64,000 bases of DNA from Clostridium sp. JN-9 (GTDB taxonomy: Bacteria; Bacillota; Clostridia; Clostridiales; Clostridiaceae): positions 124,001 through 188,000 of the forward strand of contig NZ_CP035280.1 of NCBI RefSeq assembly GCF_004103695.1, given 5' to 3'. The notes under the pieces were generated by a model, which searched no databases, was not told where the DNA came from, and worked only from the letters and a program-made list of their open reading frames with translations. Each line of letters opens with the position of its first letter. Position 1 is the stretch's first letter. This document shows, piece after piece, positions 54,244 to 63,408 of this stretch. Both the position numbers and the translations under genes were made by a program.

Positions 54244-54317
54244 ATATAAATTGTTCCATTTTCACCTATTGGCCATGTTTTACATATGATAAGATATAGC
54301 ATTTTTGGGAGTGAACA

Positions 54318-55385
54318 TTGTTGTTATATGCACTAATTCTTGCAGGAGGAAAAGGAACAAGGTTATATCCACTATCAAGAACAGAAAATCCAAAACAATT
54401 TTTAAAGATAATAGATAATAAGAGCTTTCTAAGAGCAACTGTGGATAGAATAAAGCCAATTGTAAGTAAGGAAAATATATATGTTGTTACAAATGAGCAG
54501 TATATTGAAAAGATATACCAGGAGTTACCTGAAATTGATAGAAAGAATATATTTGCAGAACCTGAGAATAAAGAAACTGCAACATGTATTGGTCTTTCAG
54601 CTGTAAAGCTGTTAAAAAAGGATAATGATGCAACAATGATCGTTCTTCCTTCTGACCATTATATAGAAAATGAAAAAATGTATACTGATACCATAACTCA
54701 GGCAATTGATATAGTGGATAAAAGAAGGGGGCTTATTACCATAGGGGTTGTACCCACTAGAGCTGAGACTGGTTATGGATATATCGAAATGGGAGAGAGA
54801 ACTATTGGTGAAATACCCACATACAAGGTAGAAAGATTCCTGGAAAAACCAAACATTGAAGTAGCAAAAGATTTGCTTTTAAAAGGAACCTATCTTTGGA
54901 ACAGCGGAATGTTTATATGGAGAGCAGATGTATATTTACGGGAGATGGAAAGGTACCTTCCTAAAATGTACAAAAGCATGATGAATATTTATCAGGCACT
55001 GGATAGTGAAGAAGAAGAGCAGATAATTAGACAGGAATATTCACTTATCGATGGAATATCCGTGGATTTTGGAATCATGCAGAAGACAAGAAGGGCATAT
55101 GTTATTAAATGTGAATTTGATTGGGATGATATAGGTAATTTCGACTCATTAAGCAGGTTTCTACAAAATTTCCGGGGAAATAATGTAGTAGGAAATACTT
55201 TTTTGGAACAAAGTGAGGATTGTATAGTATTTGCCGGGGAAAGACTTGTAATTGGGTTCGGAATAAAGGATATAGTAATAGTTGATGCCGGAGATGTGCT
55301 TTTAGTTATGAATAAAAGCAGAGATCAGGAGATAAAACATTTGATAAATGTTATGAAAGATAAGGATCTTAATAAATATTTATAA
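54318..55385 (+). CDS. manC: Mannose-1-phosphate guanylyltransferase
   Basis: A 355-residue nucleotidyltransferase that makes GDP-mannose from mannose-1-phosphate and GTP. The N-terminal loop is LAGGKGTRLYPLSRTENPKQ; further motifs are VLPSDHYI, GYGYIEMG, FLEKPN, YLWNSGMFIWRADV and CEFDWDDIGNFDSL. The short form lacks the C-terminal isomerase domain. The start is TTG 54318 behind TTTGGGAGTGAACA. No other polysaccharide gene is next to it. A 40-bp piece of a near-identical sequence recurs at 61763. Confidence 0.92.
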   Translation: MLLYALILAGGKGTRLYPLSRTENPKQFLKIIDNKSFLRATVDRIKPIVSKENIYVVTNEQYIEKIYQELPEIDRKNIFAEPENKETATCIGLSAVKLLKKDNDATMIVLPSDHYIENEKMYTDTITQAIDIVDKRRGLITIGVVPTRAETGYGYIEMGERTIGEIPTYKVERFLEKPNIEVAKDLLLKGTYLWNSGMFIWRADVYLREMERYLPKMYKSMMNIYQALDSEEEEQIIRQEYSLIDGISVDFGIMQKTRRAYVIKCEFDWDDIGNFDSLSRFLQNFRGNNVVGNTFLEQSEDCIVFAGERLVIGFGIKDIVIVDAGDVLLVMNKSRDQEIKHLINVMKDKDLNKYL

Positions 55386-55416
55386 AGCTGGTGCTTCACC
55401 AGCTTTATAATTTTTT
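55381..55416 (+). terminator. Intrinsic terminator of manC
   Basis: TATAAAGCTGGTG pairs with CACCAGCTTTATA around a 3-nt loop, followed by ATTTTTT; it overlaps the stop codon. Confidence 0.92.
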
Positions 55417-55421
55417 GATTA

Positions 55422-55443
55422 AGGTACCTGACCCTTAGTAAGA
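55422..55443. repeat. GGTACCTGACCC-type short repeat
   Basis: AAGGTACCTGACCCTTAGTA matches the tails of repeat units A (AAGATACCTGACCCCTAGTA, about 35089-35108) and C (AAGGTACCTGGTCCCTGGTA, about 39402-39421). There is no module next to this copy. It may be a leftover of the same repeat family. Confidence 0.55.
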
Positions 55444-55619
55444 GTTGGAAACGGAGTTTACAATTTTTACTTTTTTATTAAAACTTAGAGGATATTAATT
55501 ACCTTTGTGGAATATTTCATATGATAAAGTGATATTAATGAATATTTACGGTTCAGATGATGTCATTATATATGGCAGTTATAGATAAACTTTTTTAGAG
55601 AAGGGGGGAAAAATTTGTT

Positions 55620-57272
55620 TTGAATGAGAAAAACTTTTTTAAAACATTTCTATTATCTAAAAAAGGAATATGGTCAATAGTATGGCAATGCTGTTTTAGT
55701 CTCATAGAATCAGGCTTAGCAATTTTTTTAATTTATAAAATTGCTAGTCTTACTGATTTTGTTGTTAATCATGATTATGATAAATTTATAAATGCTTTGC
55801 CTATCTCTTTTTTTGCAATAATAATGCAGGTAATTAGCTATTATCTTGAACAATATATGAAAATTAAATGCAAAGCTGAATTTTCAAACAATGTGAGAAA
55901 CTTAATAGGAGTAAAAATCATACATACTCCACTATCACTAAAAGAGAAGTATAGTTCAGCAAATATTCTTTCTGTTTTTAATAATGAAATTGAGTTAATA
56001 CAAGATTATGTTGGTAATATAGCAGGTATAGCAGCTAACCCCATAATTGCTATAGTTAGTTGTATTTATTTTGCAAATATTAGTTACAAATTATTAATTG
56101 TTTCATGTGTGTTAATTCCTGTTTCAACTGTAGTTTACAATCATTTGTCTAAGCCAATTCAAAGAAAAACAAGAGGAATACTGGATGAAAAATCTAAATT
56201 AAATACAATTACAAAAGATGTAATCAGTGGTTTTTATGTAATGAAAGCATTCGGACTGCAGCCATATTTTTTAGATAAATATTCAAACCAAGTAAATACT
56301 ATTGCTAATAAGGAAAAAGAAAAAGACAAAATGAATTCTATATTAGGCAGGATATTTATTTTGCTGAGGTATATTCCACAGTTAATTATTCCTCTTTATG
56401 GCGGTTATTTAAGTTTTTCCAGTGAAATAACATTAGGGCAGCTCATTGCTTCAAATGTGATTATTTGGTATATTATATCACCAATAGAATCATTTCTTGA
56501 TATTATAAAAGGATTACGTGAAATAAAGCCTGCATTGCAAGACATTCATATAATAACCAAATTTGAGCAAGAAGAGAATATACAAGCTAATTTTGGACAA
56601 GCTAATAATGAGATAAAAGAGATAGAGATTCACCACCTTTCTTTTAAATATGATGATATGAAAGCTAATATACTGAATAATATTAATTTGGAATTGAATA
56701 GAAAAGATCATGTTAAAATAATTGGTGAAAGCGGCGCTGGGAAAAGTACTTTACTAAAAATAATATGTGGATTATACACTAAATTTCAAGGGAATATCAA
56801 TGTTAGAGGCGTAATGCTGACATCAGAGAATGCTGCATCAATAAGAAAATTAATATCATATGTACCACAGCACCCATATATATTTCGAGGTACAATAGAA
56901 GAAAATATATCAATGGGTAAAAATGTAAGCAGGCAATATGTTATTAAAGCTGCTAAGTTAGCCTATGCAAATGAATTTATTGAAGCACTGCCTGATGGTT
57001 ATGATACTTTGGTAGGAAGTGGAGGAGTGAAACTCTCTGGAGGACAATGCAAAAGGTTAGCCATAGCACGAGCAGTAATAAAAAATGGTTCAATATTCAT
57101 ATTTGATGAACCAACTTCTATGCTTGATTTGAAAAGTGAAGAGAAGGTCAAGGAAGGTTTTTATAAAATATGTAATGGAAAGTGCTCTATTATAGTTACA
57201 CATAGAATGGGGATAGTTGATGATAAAGATAAAATTATGATATTGAACAGAGGGAATTTATATGAACAATAA
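55620..57272 (+). CDS. ABC exporter half-transporter (membrane plus ATPase domain)
   Basis: A 550-residue protein with about six membrane helices (to residue 300) and an ATPase domain: Walker A GESGAGKSTLLK, signature LSGGQCKRLAIARA, Walker B IFIFDEPTSMLD, H-loop IVTHRM. It is the first subunit of a probable heterodimeric exporter with the next gene, whose ATG overlaps its end by 11 bp. The start is TTG behind GAAGGGGGGAAAAATTTGT. The cargo is unknown; lipid, peptide or drug export are all possible for this family. Confidence 0.88.
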   Translation: MNEKNFFKTFLLSKKGIWSIVWQCCFSLIESGLAIFLIYKIASLTDFVVNHDYDKFINALPISFFAIIMQVISYYLEQYMKIKCKAEFSNNVRNLIGVKIIHTPLSLKEKYSSANILSVFNNEIELIQDYVGNIAGIAANPIIAIVSCIYFANISYKLLIVSCVLIPVSTVVYNHLSKPIQRKTRGILDEKSKLNTITKDVISGFYVMKAFGLQPYFLDKYSNQVNTIANKEKEKDKMNSILGRIFILLRYIPQLIIPLYGGYLSFSSEITLGQLIASNVIIWYIISPIESFLDIIKGLREIKPALQDIHIITKFEQEENIQANFGQANNEIKEIEIHHLSFKYDDMKANILNNINLELNRKDHVKIIGESGAGKSTLLKIICGLYTKFQGNINVRGVMLTSENAASIRKLISYVPQHPYIFRGTIEENISMGKNVSRQYVIKAAKLAYANEFIEALPDGYDTLVGSGGVKLSGGQCKRLAIARAVIKNGSIFIFDEPTSMLDLKSEEKVKEGFYKICNGKCSIIVTHRMGIVDDKDKIMILNRGNLYEQ

Positions 57273-58956
57273 AAATGGAATGAAGTACTTTAAAAAAATC
57301 ATGCAGATTATGAATAAAAAAACTCCAATATACTTTATCTTTACAATAGCAGATAGTGCAATTATATCAATATGTTATAATATAGTACTAGCTTTTATAC
57401 TTAAGGAGGTTATTGACGCCATTGCATATCATAATATTAAATTGATTCGAAAGGCCTTCTATATAGCAATTGTTTCATTTTTAATAGCATTTGTTTTTGA
57501 GCCCATTATAATGAAAATTAAAAATTATTGTGTAAGAAGTACTATTGGGGCGATTAAGAAGGATTCATTTGGTCATATAGAAAACATTAAAGTTGATACT
57601 TATGAAAAATATAGTTCAGGTGATATATTATCAAGGATGACTAAAGATATTGATACACTTGAAGATGTTTATTTAAAATACATTCCCAATTTATGTTTTG
57701 CAATCATTCATGGTGGGGTTGCCATGGTATCAATGATCTACATAAATTATTTTCTTGGAATTCTTGCAATTATGCTGGGGTTATTTTCTGTTTTAGTGAA
57801 TTATTTTATCAGCAGAAAGGTAAATGCATATTCAGGTGAATATCAGAAAGAATATGGTAATCTGTATCAAAATATAATTGATATTTATGATGGATTTATT
57901 GATATTAAAATGAATGGCAGTGAGGGATATTTTTACAACAAATTCAAATCAGTTACAAAAAAATTACAACATGATTATGAAAAACGTGAAAAATACAATG
58001 CATTATTAGAAACAAATAATACTTTTTTTGAAAATATCAATAACATTGGTTTAATGGCAGTGGGATTGTTTATGGCACTAAAAGGATATACTACTATAGG
58101 AGCTGTTATATCAGTCATTAAGCTTCAAGGTAATGCAAGCTATTTGTTTTAAAACTTTTCAACTTTCTTAGGTGAAATACAGAAAGCATCTCCTTCTGTT
58201 GAAAGGCTATTTGAGATTTTCGAAATGAAAACTGAAAAAATTTCTAATACAAATTTATTATACAAGAATGAAACAAAAAAATATAAGGAATGTATTGGTA
58301 TCAAAGACCTGGTTTTTAGTTATGATGGAATGAATAATGTAATAGATGGTATATCAATGAATATTGATTATGGTGATTTTGTTGAAATTACAGGGGAGAG
58401 CGGAGAAGGCAAAAGTACATTTATTAAAATCCTATTAGGATTTTATCATCCTGCTTCTGGTATATATAAATTGAATGGAAAGTATGTAGACGATACAGAT
58501 ATTTCGGGATTGAGAAACCAGATAGCTTATGTAGATCAGGATTGCCATTTATTTCAGCTGACTGTTAAGGAAAATATTAGGCTTGGGAATCAAAATGCAA
58601 CGGAGGAAGATATTTTAGAAGCATGTAAATTGGCTAATGCTCATGATTTTATTATGAATCTTGAAAATGGTTATGATACAGTTATAAATGAAACTTGTGA
58701 CAATATTTCTGGTGGACAACGTCAAAGAATAGCTATTGCAAGGGCATTAGTTAGTAAAAAAGAAATTTTGCTTATTGATGAGGGTACAGCAGAATTAGAT
58801 TCAGAAACAGAAAAAATGATTGGCAATACAATTAGTAACTTAAAAGGAGAAAAAACTATTATAATTATTACGCACAAGCCATTCATTATAGATAATGCAT
58901 ATAATATAAATAATGCATATAAAAAGTATAAATTTGTTGCAGGAAAAATTGAATAA
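57262..58956 (+). pseudogene. ABC exporter half-transporter interrupted by one in-frame stop
   Basis: The membrane domain is read from ATG 57262 to a TAA at 58150-58152, after NASYLF. The same frame then continues without gap through NFSTFLGEIQKASPSVERLF into a complete ATPase domain (Walker A GESGEGKSTFIK, signature ISGGQRQRIAIARA, Walker B ILLIDEGTAELD, H-loop IITHKP). The full length would be 564 codons. A single substitution, for example GAA or CAA to TAA, explains the break. There is no good ribosome site for the second part except a weak one near ATG 58225, so the pair is probably non-functional unless the stop is read through. Confidence 0.85.
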
Positions 58957-58993
58957 AAAGATTGTGTGAATATAAGTAAATTGTGCAAAAAAT

Positions 58994-59292
58994 TTATATA
59001 GAAAGGCTCAAAAAATACTTCCTATGGGTGAGTAGATATGGGAAACTCTTTATGTGCTTAAAGTTTTCTACTGTGGGAGTTACTTCTTCTATTTTGATTG
59101 TCATCTCATCTATCCCTATTGTATTATGTGCTCCCACAAAAGGCTGTACCTCAACTGACCCTTCTTTTGGAGTATATTCATAAGGTAAGCCTAATTTTGC
59201 ATCAGGTATTTGTTCAAAACCTTTTACTGGCAATTGAAAAGAAGGATTAATGCAATTATAATTAAAGAAGTTATTGAAAATCTTCTTCCCAT
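58994..59292 (-). pseudogene. Small exported protein gene with frameshift
   Basis: ATG at 59292 behind GCTGGAGGTTACGTT starts MGRRFSITSLIIIALILLFN, a signal or lipoprotein-type leader ending FNC, but the frame stops at CAGTAA. A frame two bases on continues as PVKGFEQIPDAKLGLPYEYT through VGAHNTIGIDEMTIKIEEV and ends at 58994. Together they look like one small exported protein broken near 59240. No family recognised. Confidence 0.5.
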
Positions 59293-59410
59293 AACGTAAC
59301 CTCCAGCGCTTATTTTATATTAGTGTTCCCTGTGATACCAATAGTAATGTATTAATCAGCTATATATTAATTACTAATAGAAGAAAAAAACTGGATTGGA
59401 GTGAGAAAGA

Positions 59411-59731
59411 ATGGATAAAAAATATACGGAAGTAAACTCTAAATTTTTTGATAAATGGATTAATGAAGGCTGGGAGTGAGGACAACCTATTAATCATAAA
59501 GTTTTTAAAAAAGCAAAAAATAATAATTGGTTTGTAATATTAACACCTACTAAACCCGTACCAAATGATTGGGAAATTCAATTTTCACATACCATTGAGA
59601 AACAAATTGGCGGACAATTACAAGCAGGGTTTGTTCTTACAGATATATTCCAGGATACAAACGGTACAGGTAAACTTCATGAATTCAATGTCCCGACTTT
59701 TTATGCTACAAGGGCAGTCAAACCGTTATAA
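59411..59731 (+). pseudogene. Remnant of a class I SAM-dependent methyltransferase
   Basis: MDKKYTEVNSKFFDKWINEG at the start and HEFNVPTFYATRAVKPL at the end are the termini of a methyltransferase of about 250 residues. The central SAM-binding part is missing and the ends are joined in frame (107 codons). A TGA replaces the Trp codon after GWE near 59477. The gene is dead by two independent lesions. Confidence 0.75.
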
Positions 59732-59961
59732 ACAAATGGCCGTAATCCTTAGTTAAGTATTCCAAAAAAGTTAAAGTCATCCATTCCTTTGCCTTGTGAG
59801 TTTGATATACCCATAAAATATGAAATTAAATTTTTGATATGAACTTAATTCTGCAATAATACTTTAGTTTGTAATTTTCAATTTATGACGAATTAGTTGA
59901 ATATTGTTCACTAATTGTATTTTAAAATATAATTAAATTTCATAAATATGGAGGTTTGTAT

Positions 59962-60492
59962 ATGTCTAACAAAAGAAAATTAGTTTTATATATTGCAACA
60001 AGTTTAGATGGCTATATAGCAACAGAAAATGACTCCTTGGAATGGTTGTTTAAAACTGAAGGCGAAGGAGATAATGGATATTCTGAATTCTACAGCACAG
60101 TTGATACTATTCTAATTGGGAGAAGAACTTATGACTGGATTATTGAAAAAGAAAAAGGTGAATTTCCGTATAAGGATAAAAAGTGTTATGTATTTTCTAA
60201 ATCAGAAAATGATAAAAATGAAAATGTAGAATTTATAAATCAAGATGTAGTTGAATTTACAAACAAAATAAAAAGCCTGGATGGAGGAAACATTTGGCTT
60301 GTTGGTGGAGGAAATCTTTTACACTCTTTTATTAAAGAAAAGTTAGTTGACGAATTTATCATTACGATTACACCTACACTAATAGGTAGTGGAATTTCTT
60401 TATTTAATAAAAATGATTTTGAGTTAGAATTAAAATTAACGGATATGAGGAGATTCAATCAATTTGCTGAACTTAATTACGAGATGAAATAA
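59962..60492 (+). CDS. Dihydrofolate reductase-like protein (RibD C-terminal family)
   Basis: About 176 residues of the RibD_C/DHFR-like fold: KLVLYIATSLDGYIATENDS, VDTILIGRRTYDWI, IWLVGGGNLLHSFI and VDEFIITITPTLIGSGI. NADPH-binding Gly motifs are present. Family members (YyaP/YwjB-like) have poorly known substrates. The ATG at 59962 has GGAGGTTTGTAT upstream. It is monocistronic. Confidence 0.9.
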   Translation: MSNKRKLVLYIATSLDGYIATENDSLEWLFKTEGEGDNGYSEFYSTVDTILIGRRTYDWIIEKEKGEFPYKDKKCYVFSKSENDKNENVEFINQDVVEFTNKIKSLDGGNIWLVGGGNLLHSFIKEKLVDEFIITITPTLIGSGISLFNKNDFELELKLTDMRRFNQFAELNYEMK

Positions 60493-60592
60493 AAAAATCG
60501 ATAGTTGGTTCGCAATCTTCTTCTTATCCGTTACAGCGGTAAGGTATGACGAAGTAAAAATTATTTAATTAATTGAATTAGGATGTGATATT

Positions 60593-61666
60593 ATGAAAAA
60601 GCCAAAGCCATTAGTTAAAGGAGATAAAGTTGCACTTATAAGTTTATCAAGTGGTATGCTTGGTGAAGATTTTGCAAAACATGAATTAAATTTAGGACTA
60701 AAGAGATTAAAAGAGTTTGGATTAGTACCTGTTATTATGCCAAATGCATTAAAGGGAATAGAATATCTAAAAAATAACCCAGAAGCCAGAGCACAGGATC
60801 TAAAAGATGCCTTTCATGACACATCTATAAAAGGGATTATATGTGCCATTGGTGGAGATGATACATTTAGAACATTGCCATATCTAATGGAGGATAATGA
60901 TTTTATAGATGATGTTCATAATAATCCTAAATTATTTACTGGATTTTCAGATACCACGATAAATCATTTAATGTTTTATAAACTTGGAATGGCTACTTTT
61001 TATGGACCTTGTCTTGTTTGTGATTTGGCTGAATTAGATAAAGAAATGCTGCCTTATACAAAAACTGAGTTTTTGAAATACTTTGAAAATCATAATGAAA
61101 ATTGTATTGAATCCAGTAATGTATGGTATGAGGAACGGACAGATTTTTCTGAGGAGGCAGTTGGAACTGCCAGAGTAGAACACTTAGAAGAAAAAGGATA
61201 TGAAGTTTTACAAGGAAAATGCAAGTTTAATGGAAGGCTTTTGGGCGGTTGTCTTGAAAGTTTATATGATATACTAACCAATACACGCTATGATAATGAA
61301 AAAGATACTTGTGAAAAGTATGGTTTGTTTCCAACTTTGGATGAATGGAAAAATAAAATATTGTTTATTGAAACTTGCGAGGAAAAACCCAAGCCAGAAG
61401 TATTTGAAAAAGAATTAATTACATTAAAGAGTACAGGAATTTTTGATGTAATTAATGGTATGATCATTGGAAAGCCTCAAGATGAACAATATTATGAAGA
61501 GTATAAAGAAATTTATCATAAGATTATTGAAAATAAAGATTTACCAATAATCTATAATGTAAACTTCGGACATGCATATCCAAGATGCATCATTCCGTAT
61601 GGAATTGAAACGGAGGTGGATTTAAGCAGAAAATCCATTACGTTTAAAGAATCTTTTTTTGAGTGA
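60593..61666 (+). CDS. S66-family peptidase (LD-carboxypeptidase/MccF-like)
   Basis: A 357-residue serine peptidase. The nucleophile Ser is in FTGFSDTTINHL (about residue 117) after the ICAIGGDDTFR motif, with the catalytic Glu in FIETCEE and His in NFGHAYPRC. The length and the insertion between Ser and Glu favour the MccF branch, which cleaves acyl-sulfamoyl adenylates such as microcin C, over the plain LD-carboxypeptidase branch that trims muropeptides. No microcin gene is nearby. Starts at ATG behind AGGATGTGATATT. Confidence 0.88.
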   Translation: MKKPKPLVKGDKVALISLSSGMLGEDFAKHELNLGLKRLKEFGLVPVIMPNALKGIEYLKNNPEARAQDLKDAFHDTSIKGIICAIGGDDTFRTLPYLMEDNDFIDDVHNNPKLFTGFSDTTINHLMFYKLGMATFYGPCLVCDLAELDKEMLPYTKTEFLKYFENHNENCIESSNVWYEERTDFSEEAVGTARVEHLEEKGYEVLQGKCKFNGRLLGGCLESLYDILTNTRYDNEKDTCEKYGLFPTLDEWKNKILFIETCEEKPKPEVFEKELITLKSTGIFDVINGMIIGKPQDEQYYEEYKEIYHKIIENKDLPIIYNVNFGHAYPRCIIPYGIETEVDLSRKSITFKESFFE

Positions 61667-61762
61667 TATTATTGTGCCGTTATTATTATTAGCTGCATTA
61701 ATAGAGGCTTTTATTACACCAAGGTTATCAATATTTGTAAAATAACTACTTTAATGAATGTT

Positions 61763-61802
61763 AATTTGATTGGTATGATATAGGTAATTTCGACTCATTA
61801 AG
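61763..61802 (+). pseudogene. 40-bp manC fragment
   Basis: The stretch starting AATTTGATTGGTATGATATA matches positions 55114-55153 in manC at 39 of 40 bases (one G to T). It encodes the conserved FDWxDIGNFDSL. No flanking manC sequence is recognisable. Confidence 0.75.
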
Positions 61803-61805
61803 AAA

Positions 61806-61842
61806 ATTGTGACTGGAGAACTCTCCAGTCACAATCAATTTT
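61806..61842. terminator. Bidirectional intrinsic terminator
   Basis: ATTGTGACTGGAG pairs with CTCCAGTCACAAT around a short loop, followed by CAATTTTTT on the plus strand. It serves the leftward PTS gene and probably rightward transcripts. Confidence 0.85.
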
Positions 61843-63249
61843 TTATTGTTCTTTCATTATTGATTTAATATGTGTTACCAGTGGATCAGCAGATGTACCC
61901 ACAACAATCTGGAAATTGTTTTTACCCATCTTCATAACGCCGGTAGCTCCAAGTTTTTTAAGTTTATTTTCATTTACTAATCCAGGATCTTTAACGCTTA
62001 ATCTAATTCTTGTAATGCATGCATCTATAGTATCAATATTTGATTTTGCACCAATTGCATCTAAGATATCTGCTGCTTTTTCACGAAGCTCTGAATTATT
62101 TAAGCTGGTAAATGAAGCTACCTCTTCATCTTCATCCATTCTGCCAGGTGTTGGTATGTCAAATGCTTTAATAGCAAATAGGAATACAAAATAGTATATA
62201 ACTGCATAAGCTAAGCCAACAAATAATAACAGCAATGGTTTAGTTGAAATTCCCCAGTTTAGCGCATAATCAAATAAACCGGCGGAGAATCCAAATCCTG
62301 TCTTAATTCCTAAAAGTGAGGTTATTGCCATGGCAGATCCTGTTAATAATGCATGGATAACATATAATACTGGTGCTAAGAACATAAAAGTAAATTCTAT
62401 AGGTTCTGTAATACCAGTTAAGAAAGATGTAAATGCTATACCAAGTAACATACCAGTAACAGCTTTTCTATTTTGCTTTTTAGCAGCGCTTATCATAGCT
62501 AAACAAGCTGCTGGAAGGCCAAACATCATAATTGGGAAGAAACCTGTCATATATGTTCCTGCACTTGGATCTAAAGCAAAGAATCTATTTAAGTCACCTG
62601 TAACTACTTTTCCAGCTGCATTTGTAAATGTACCAAACTGGAACCAGAATAATGAATTTAATACATGGTGAAGTCCCACTGGGATTAATAATCTATTAAA
62701 GAACCCAAATAGGAATGCACCAAATGCACCTGCACCTGCAATAGCATTACCAAATGCATTAATACCATTTTGAATTAGAGGCCATACATAACCTGCTGCT
62801 ACACCTAATATCAGTGTAACAAATGAAGTTACTATTGGTACGAAACGTTTACCGCCAAAGAATCCTAAGAAATCCGGAACCTTGACTGCCTTATATTTAT
62901 TATATAAATTACCTGCTAAAATACCTACTATGATACCAGCCAGAACACCCATATCAATGTCTTTGTTAAATGTGACTGCAACCTTTGTAAGTACAAAGTA
63001 TCCTACAACAGCTGCCAAACCTGCAACACCGTTATTTTCATCTGCCAGACCTACAGCTATACCTATTGCAAAAATAAGTGCTAAATTATCAAATATTGCA
63101 CTACCTGCAGCGGCCATCCATGGTAAATTTAATAAATCCGGCTGACCAAGTCTTAATAGAAGTGCAGCTGCTGGTAATACAGCTACAGGAGTCATAAGAG
63201 ATTTACCAAGCCTTTGAGCTCCAGCTAAAACTTTATTATTACTAGCCAT
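61843..63249 (-). CDS. nagE: PTS transporter IIC-IIB, N-acetylglucosamine/glucose type
   Basis: A 468-residue membrane protein. The EIIC domain (about residues 1-370) starts KSLMTPVAVLPAAALLLRLG and contains AAGSAIFDNLALIFAIGIAV, GLHHVLNSLFWFQFG and GITEPIEF. The EIIB domain (about 395-468) carries the phosphorylated Cys in IDACITRIRLSV. There is no EIIA domain, so it relies on a separate IIA. The sequence is closer to NagE than to PtsG by eye, so GlcNAc is the first guess. The start follows TTTTTAGGGGGTTTTT. It is convergent with the S66 gene. Confidence 0.9.
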   Translation of the reverse strand: MASNNKVLAGAQRLGKSLMTPVAVLPAAALLLRLGQPDLLNLPWMAAAGSAIFDNLALIFAIGIAVGLADENNGVAGLAAVVGYFVLTKVAVTFNKDIDMGVLAGIIVGILAGNLYNKYKAVKVPDFLGFFGGKRFVPIVTSFVTLILGVAAGYVWPLIQNGINAFGNAIAGAGAFGAFLFGFFNRLLIPVGLHHVLNSLFWFQFGTFTNAAGKVVTGDLNRFFALDPSAGTYMTGFFPIMMFGLPAACLAMISAAKKQNRKAVTGMLLGIAFTSFLTGITEPIEFTFMFLAPVLYVIHALLTGSAMAITSLLGIKTGFGFSAGLFDYALNWGISTKPLLLLFVGLAYAVIYYFVFLFAIKAFDIPTPGRMDEDEEVASFTSLNNSELREKAADILDAIGAKSNIDTIDACITRIRLSVKDPGLVNENKLKKLGATGVMKMGKNNFQIVVGTSADPLVTHIKSIMKEQ

Positions 63250-63408
63250 AAAAACCCCCTAAAAATTAATTTTATATTTAATTATAATAATTAATGCCGT
63301 ACGCTCATCAAATTATTATAATTAAACTTACCAGGGACTTATTTTATATATTACTATATGATAAAATATATTCTGAAAATAAAAAAATAATTACTACAGG
63401 AGTTAAAA
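63250..63408. other. Divergent promoter region of the PTS and larC genes
   Basis: 159 bp, AT-rich. A direct or partly inverted repeat of AATTATTATAATTAA (near 63280 and 63310) flanks GCCGTACGCTCATC; it may be an operator for the PTS gene. No cre site was recognised. Confidence 0.4.

Noticed and set aside
62330-63145. Open frames on the plus strand within the PTS gene
   Set aside because: They are antisense shadows of a clear IIC-IIB coding sequence, without starts or ribosome sites.
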